64,000 nt of DNA, taken from JAJFJD01 sp965228425. GTDB lineage: Bacteria; Pseudomonadota; Alphaproteobacteria; UBA8366. A program made the position numbers and the translations under genes. This document shows positions 60,327 to 64,000 of the stretch, piece after piece. The stretch lies in NCBI GenBank assembly GCA_965228425.1, contig OZ245815.1, positions 3,410,001 through 3,474,000 on the forward strand, given 5' to 3'. The notes under the pieces were generated by a model. It saw only the letters and a list, made by a program, of their open reading frames with translations. It searched no databases and had not been told where the DNA came from. Position 1 is the stretch's first letter. Every line of letters begins with the position of its first letter.

Positions 60327-61484
60327 ATGTTCTTAGGTTACGCACGAAGCGACGGCAGCGTCGGCGTCCGGAATCGCATCGGCATCATCTCGCTGATGGA
60401 CAACTGCAACGGCCTCGCCCAGAAGATCAATCAAAACGTGCGCGGCACGGACCTCGTGACCGACCTGTTCGGGCGCAAGTTGATCGGGCGGAACCATGAG
60501 ATGCGGCTCAAGGCGATCCATGGGATGGCGATGAATCCCAATCTGGCAGGGGTCGTCCTGATCTCGCTGCACAGCACGTCGACCGACACGTTCGCCGAAC
60601 CGATCGCGGCGGCCGGCAAGGATGTCGAGTGCGTGGCATTCCAGGACGAATGCAGCACGTGGCGGACGGTCGAGAAAGGCATCGTCGCCGCGGCCAAGCT
60701 GGTGCGGAAACATTCCGCCACGCAACGTAGCGAACAGCCACTCTCCAAGCTCATTTTCGGCGTGGAATGCGGTGGATCGGACTTCAGCAGCGGCATTTCG
60801 GGCAACCCTGCGCTCGGCCACGCGGCGGACCTGTTGATGGATGCCGGCGGCTCGGTCGTGCTGTCGGAAACCGCCGAGATCATGGGTGCCGAGCACCTGC
60901 TTGCCGAACGATCGGTGAACAAGGACGTGGCGGCAAAGATCGTCGAGGCAATCGCCGACATGGAAGAAATGTCCCGGATGGGCGGCGTCGAGGATATCCG
61001 CAAGACCAACCCGTCTGCGGACAACATCAAGGGTGGCCTCACTACCTTGGCGGAAAAGGCGTTGGGCGCGGTCAAGAAGGCCGGCACCAAGCCGCTGCAG
61101 GGCGTCGTCGACTATTGCGAGCCGGTCGTCCCCGATCCGCCGGGCTTTTATTTCATGAGCACGCCGGCGCCGGCCTGCGAATCCATGACCGGCCTGGCCG
61201 CGGGCGGCGCGCAGATCATCGGGTTCAACACCGGCCTGGGCCAGCCGTCGTCGCATCCGTTCTCGCCGACAATCAAGATCACCGGCAATCCCCATGCCGC
61301 GTCGAGGGGCTTCGATGATCTGGATGTGGACGTCAGCGAGATCATGTCCGGTTCCATGACGATCGAAGAAGGCGGGCAGCTGATATACGACGAATTGCTG
61401 CGGGTGGCGAACGGGCAATACACCTATACCGAACTTTACGAAACCGGACAGTCGACGATCGGCGTCGCCGGCGCGAGTTTCTAA
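60327..61484 (+). CDS. UxaA C-terminal/SuyB-like lyase or dehydratase subunit
   Basis: A 385-residue protein of the D-galactarate/altronate dehydratase C-terminal family. Landmarks are GYARSDGSVGVRNRIGII, FGVECGGSDFSSGISGNPAL and GFNTGLGQPSSHPFSPTIKI, followed by TGNPHA. Length and its small SAF partner fit SuyB, which releases sulfite from sulfolactate to form pyruvate; a sugar-acid dehydratase is the alternative. AAGGAG lies 11 bases before this ATG; a GTG 12 bases upstream is too close to it. An enoyl-CoA hydratase gene follows after 17 bases. Confidence 0.83.
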   Translation: MFLGYARSDGSVGVRNRIGIISLMDNCNGLAQKINQNVRGTDLVTDLFGRKLIGRNHEMRLKAIHGMAMNPNLAGVVLISLHSTSTDTFAEPIAAAGKDVECVAFQDECSTWRTVEKGIVAAAKLVRKHSATQRSEQPLSKLIFGVECGGSDFSSGISGNPALGHAADLLMDAGGSVVLSETAEIMGAEHLLAERSVNKDVAAKIVEAIADMEEMSRMGGVEDIRKTNPSADNIKGGLTTLAEKALGAVKKAGTKPLQGVVDYCEPVVPDPPGFYFMSTPAPACESMTGLAAGGAQIIGFNTGLGQPSSHPFSPTIKITGNPHAASRGFDDLDVDVSEIMSGSMTIEEGGQLIYDELLRVANGQYTYTELYETGQSTIGVAGASF

Positions 61485-61501
61485 ACACCGGGAGGAACCG
61501 C

Positions 61502-62296
61502 ATGCGCGACGATCCGCTGCAATTCGAAGTCCAAGACCGTGTCGCCGTCATCACGTTGAACCGGCCGGCGCAGCGCAACGCCATCAACCAGGAAATGGGC
61601 GGCAAGCTGATGGACCGCCTGGCCGAGGTGCGCGCGGACCCGGATATTCGCGTCGCGGTCCTGACCGGTGCGGGTGGCACGTTCAGCGCGGGCGCCGATC
61701 TGAAGGAACGCGCCTCCGGCGGCGGCAAGCGCAGCCAGGACAACGCGCCGGCCTCCGTAATCGAGGCGAATCCCGACGCGCGATGGTCGACGATGACATT
61801 CGAGAAACCGCTGATCGCGGCGATCGACGGTTACTGTCTGGCGGGCGGCATGGAACTGGCGCTCGCCGCCGACATCCGGATCTGCTCGACCGGGGCGCAA
61901 TTCGGGCTGCCGGAAATAACGCACGGTTTCTTTCCGGGCGGCGGCGGACCGCAGCGCCTCGCGCGCAGCATCCCGCAATCCATGGCGATGGAACTCGTCC
62001 TCACCGGCGACCGCATCGACGCCGAAACCGCGCTGCGGGTCGGCATCGTCAGCCGCATGGTTCCCGCCGACGAATTGATGCCAACGGCCCTCAAAATCGC
62101 GGCACGCATCGCGGGTCACGCCCCGCTCGCGGTCAAGGCGGCCAAGGAGATCACGCAATCGGCGTTGGACGAAACCTTCGAACAGGCGATGCGGCTCGGC
62201 GGCGCCCTGCGCTGGGTAGTCGGTCAGACTGAAGACGCGAAGGAAGGCCCGCGCGCCTTCGCCGAGAAGCGCGCCCCGAACTATAAGGGCCGGTAG
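61502..62296 (+). CDS. Enoyl-CoA hydratase/isomerase family protein
   Basis: A 264-residue crotonase. The oxyanion-hole segments are GAGGTFSAGADLKERA and GYCLAGGMELALAADIRI, and the catalytic Glu candidate lies in FGLPEITHGFFPGGGG. It probably hydrates a 2-enoyl-CoA. GGGAGGAAC precedes the ATG. Its place directly after the SuyAB-like pair suggests a shared catabolic operon of three genes, the substrate of which is unknown. Confidence 0.92.
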   Translation: MRDDPLQFEVQDRVAVITLNRPAQRNAINQEMGGKLMDRLAEVRADPDIRVAVLTGAGGTFSAGADLKERASGGGKRSQDNAPASVIEANPDARWSTMTFEKPLIAAIDGYCLAGGMELALAADIRICSTGAQFGLPEITHGFFPGGGGPQRLARSIPQSMAMELVLTGDRIDAETALRVGIVSRMVPADELMPTALKIAARIAGHAPLAVKAAKEITQSALDETFEQAMRLGGALRWVVGQTEDAKEGPRAFAEKRAPNYKGR

Positions 62297-62331
62297 CCCC
62301 GCCGTTTATCGACCGGGCCGAGCGGTCCGGG

Positions 62332-62751
62332 TCAATACTGATCCAGCAGATAGCTCACCAGGTCGGTGGTCGTTACGATGCCGACCAGCGTGCCGTCGTC
62401 GCCCACCACTGGAAGCGAATGCAGCGATCCCGTGCTCAGCTTCTCGGCCGCCGTCCGGATCGGCTCGCTGGCGCCGATCGTAACGAGATCGCCCGACATC
62501 ACCTGCTCGATGGTGAATTGCGAATCCAGATACTCCGAATTGGCGGAATCCGGTGTGCCGTAGGCATCGAGGCTAAGCTTCATCATGTCGCTGGAACTGA
62601 TCACGCCGACCGGCTTCTCGCCGTTGACGACCGGCACGTGGTGAATGCGATTTTCCGTCAACAACGTGTAAACCTCGCTGACTTTTTGGGCCGTATGTAC
62701 GGTCATCGGCTCGGTCGACATGATGTGGGAAACAGGTTCGTTGTGTTTCAT
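62332..62751 (-). CDS. CBS-domain pair protein
   Basis: A 139-residue protein made of two CBS domains in tandem: VSHIMSTEPMTVHTAQKVSE through VIGVISSSDMM-type sequence, then IEQVMSGDLVTIGASEPIRT ending in LVGIVTTTDLVSYLL. CBS pairs bind adenosine nucleotides and act as energy sensors. No catalytic partner domain is fused. AAAGG precedes the ATG. It is convergent to the enoyl-CoA hydratase and stands alone on its strand. Confidence 0.92.
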   Translation of the reverse strand: MKHNEPVSHIMSTEPMTVHTAQKVSEVYTLLTENRIHHVPVVNGEKPVGVISSSDMMKLSLDAYGTPDSANSEYLDSQFTIEQVMSGDLVTIGASEPIRTAAEKLSTGSLHSLPVVGDDGTLVGIVTTTDLVSYLLDQY

Positions 62752-62918
62752 CGTGGATACCTTTGCGGTTCAGCGGCTAGACGGCGGCAAACCCCACCTC
62801 TCAGGAGCCTCCCCCACAACTATGCGCCGCGGCCGCTCACCGCTCATTGACCGATATCAAAGCGACGGCGCCGCCGAATGCTTCGACAGTCTCAAATTGA
62901 AGTATTCAAACAAACGCC

Positions 62919-62984
62919 GTCATCCCCGTGGAAACGGGGATCCAACGGCGCAATGGCCTGGATTCCCGCGTTCGCGGGGATGAC
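62919..62984. repeat. Palindromic intergenic repeat, copy 3
   Basis: GTCATCCCCGTG...GATCCA and TGGATTCCCGCG...GGGGATGAC are imperfect inverted arms separated by 14 bases. Same layout as the copies at 45628 and 59787, with mismatches. It lies between the CBS gene start and the VOC gene end. Confidence 0.78.
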
Positions 62985-63005
62985 ACGGCGGGAAACCAAA
63001 ACCCA

Positions 63006-63377
63006 CTACACGTGCTGATCGACCAGGATCGGGTTACCGTCCGGGTCGACCACGACGAAACTTGCCGGTCCGCGCGTCGTCTCGTCCGCCTCGCTCGTGA
63101 GGGATATTCCCTCCGCCTTCAACCGCTTTTGGATGTCACGCACATCTTCGAAATCGTCGAGCGGCGCTCCGTCCGGCCCCCAGCCGGGATTGAAGGTCAG
63201 CATGTTCTGGTCGAACATGCCCTGGAAGAGACCGATCACGCATTCGCCGTTCGCGAGGATGAGCCAGTTCTGGCCCTCGTCGCCGCCGATCTTGCCGAAC
63301 CCCAGTTTCTCGTAAAAAGCACTCGATAAGGCCAGGTCTTTCACGGTCAGGCTGATCGAAAAAGCGCCGAGGCTCAT
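63006..63377 (-). CDS. VOC family (glyoxalase/bleomycin-resistance-like) protein
   Basis: A 123-residue single-domain VOC protein. It shows the paired beta-alpha-beta-beta-beta layout: SISLTVKDLALSSAFYEKLG at the start and PASFVVVDPDGNPILVDQ at the end. The family includes glyoxalases, dioxygenases and resistance proteins; metal-ligand residues are not certain here and the function is unknown. AAGGAGA precedes the ATG. It lies 53 bases downstream of the cupin gene and is probably in its operon. Confidence 0.9.
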   Translation of the reverse strand: MSLGAFSISLTVKDLALSSAFYEKLGFGKIGGDEGQNWLILANGECVIGLFQGMFDQNMLTFNPGWGPDGAPLDDFEDVRDIQKRLKAEGISLTSEADETTRGPASFVVVDPDGNPILVDQHV

Positions 63378-63430
63378 GGTCGGTCTCCTTAGTGGATTGC
63401 GTTTTAAGGGTGCCGGCGATCCGGCGGTAT

Positions 63431-63916
63431 CTAATTGCCGCTCTTGTCCGGTCCGAATCCGTCCAGGAACCGCGGGCCGTCTTCGATGCCGTCGACCGGC
63501 GGGCCAGCGATGCCATGCCGGGTATCCTTGGCGACGAAGAAGATTACGTCCTCCTCCGGTGTTGCAACGCAGCTGTGCTCGACCCCGGCGGGAATGTGGA
63601 CGCAATGCCCGGCCGGACAAAAGATCGTCTGATCGCCGATGTCGCATTGCAGCGTCCCCTGCAAGACGTAGTTGAACTGTTCGTTGGGATGGGTGTGCCG
63701 CTTCGATCCGGACCCTCGGGCCTTATGGATCACGCCGACAATAACCTTCTCGCCGAACAACGCGCCGCCATAGGAGGACGATTTGCCGGAGGTATGGCGC
63801 GGGCTCATGACCTCGCAACTCGTTTCCCCGTCGGGCAGGTCGCCCAGCCCATTCATGTCGTATACATGTTGGACCTTGCCGTCGTGCCGTGTTTTCAGCG
63901 CGGTGTCGCTGGCCAT
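63431..63916 (-). CDS. Cupin domain protein
   Basis: A 161-residue protein with one cupin barrel. Cupin motif 1 (RHTHPNEQFNYVLQGTLQCD) holds two His and a Glu-like ligand, and motif 2 (PAGHCVHIPAGVEHS) adds another His, so a metal site is plausible. The function is unassigned; many such cupins are dioxygenases, isomerases or ligand sensors. CGGAGGAAAA precedes the ATG. The window ends 84 bases beyond its start, in sequence where I see no further gene. Confidence 0.88.
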   Translation of the reverse strand: MASDTALKTRHDGKVQHVYDMNGLGDLPDGETSCEVMSPRHTSGKSSSYGGALFGEKVIVGVIHKARGSGSKRHTHPNEQFNYVLQGTLQCDIGDQTIFCPAGHCVHIPAGVEHSCVATPEEDVIFFVAKDTRHGIAGPPVDGIEDGPRFLDGFGPDKSGN

Positions 63917-64000
63917 TACTTTTCCTCCGGGATTTCAATCGGTCACTCCATGGTCGGAAGAATGTCCGGGGATTGTCAACCGGCGCGCCGCATGGCATCG

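Overview
The window is a high-G+C chromosomal segment that looks like it comes from an alphaproteobacterium, probably a Rhodospirillales-like or related marine/soil lineage. I base this on G+C-rich codon use, the gene families present (several TauD/TfdA dioxygenases, a ComA-like protein, IlvD/Edd and SAF/UxaA proteins, orphan Flp pilins) and GTCATTCCCGCG-type palindromic repeats. I see no rRNA, no CRISPR array, no insertion sequence and no phage. The genus cannot be fixed from the sequence alone.

1-12.1 kb: the 3' end of aconitase, an FAD oxidoreductase, a tRNA-like element, then mostly single genes (2-hydroxyacid dehydrogenase, two GST-family proteins, flavodoxin-like protein, aldo/keto reductase, ankyrin protein, BadI/MenB-like enzyme, Sel1-like protein). 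It closes with a divergent pair: a cytochrome P460-domain protein carrying about 26 NPC units, and a small c-type cytochrome. 12.1-14.5 kb holds an MFS transporter and a second FAD oxidoreductase.

14.8-22.0 kb is the most unusual region. In order on one strand it encodes a coiled-coil protein, a predicted inner-membrane protein with a possible cytoplasmic longin/roadblock-like domain and a periplasmic OmpA peptidoglycan-binding domain, a Rab-like small GTPase without the usual catalytic Gln, a soluble PAS histidine kinase, and a sigma-54 response regulator. A perfect 8-bp dyad and an exact-consensus sigma-54 promoter follow directly. They read into a small lipoprotein, a DUF4332-like helix-hairpin-helix protein and an exported Lys/Ala-rich protein. 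My reading is an envelope-sensing GTPase/two-component circuit that switches on its neighbouring output genes.

22-34.6 kb: a tetR-mfp-rnd efflux operon, flavin reductase, ADP-forming acyl-CoA ligase, an MFS transporter with a coupled 41-codon gene and a divergent LysR regulator, and a fabF/hxlR divergent pair around a 15-bp palindrome. 34.8-39.5 kb contains two near-identical orphan Flp pilin genes, each with a CRP-like site upstream and a similar terminator downstream. They flank an SDR, a TauD, a nucleoside deaminase, RidA and a GNAT gene.

39.6-64 kb is catabolic: three more TauD-family dioxygenases, an IlvD/Edd dehydratase, a ComA-like protein, an MBL hydrolase, a MaoC-like protein, an alpha/beta hydrolase, two gamma-glutamyltransferase paralogues flanking a type II P-type ATPase, a duplicated TauD/ATP-grasp unit with a decayed TauD fragment, a split UxaA/SuyAB-like pair, an enoyl-CoA hydratase, and CBS, VOC and cupin proteins. 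Three copies of a roughly 70-bp palindromic repeat lie between genes here.
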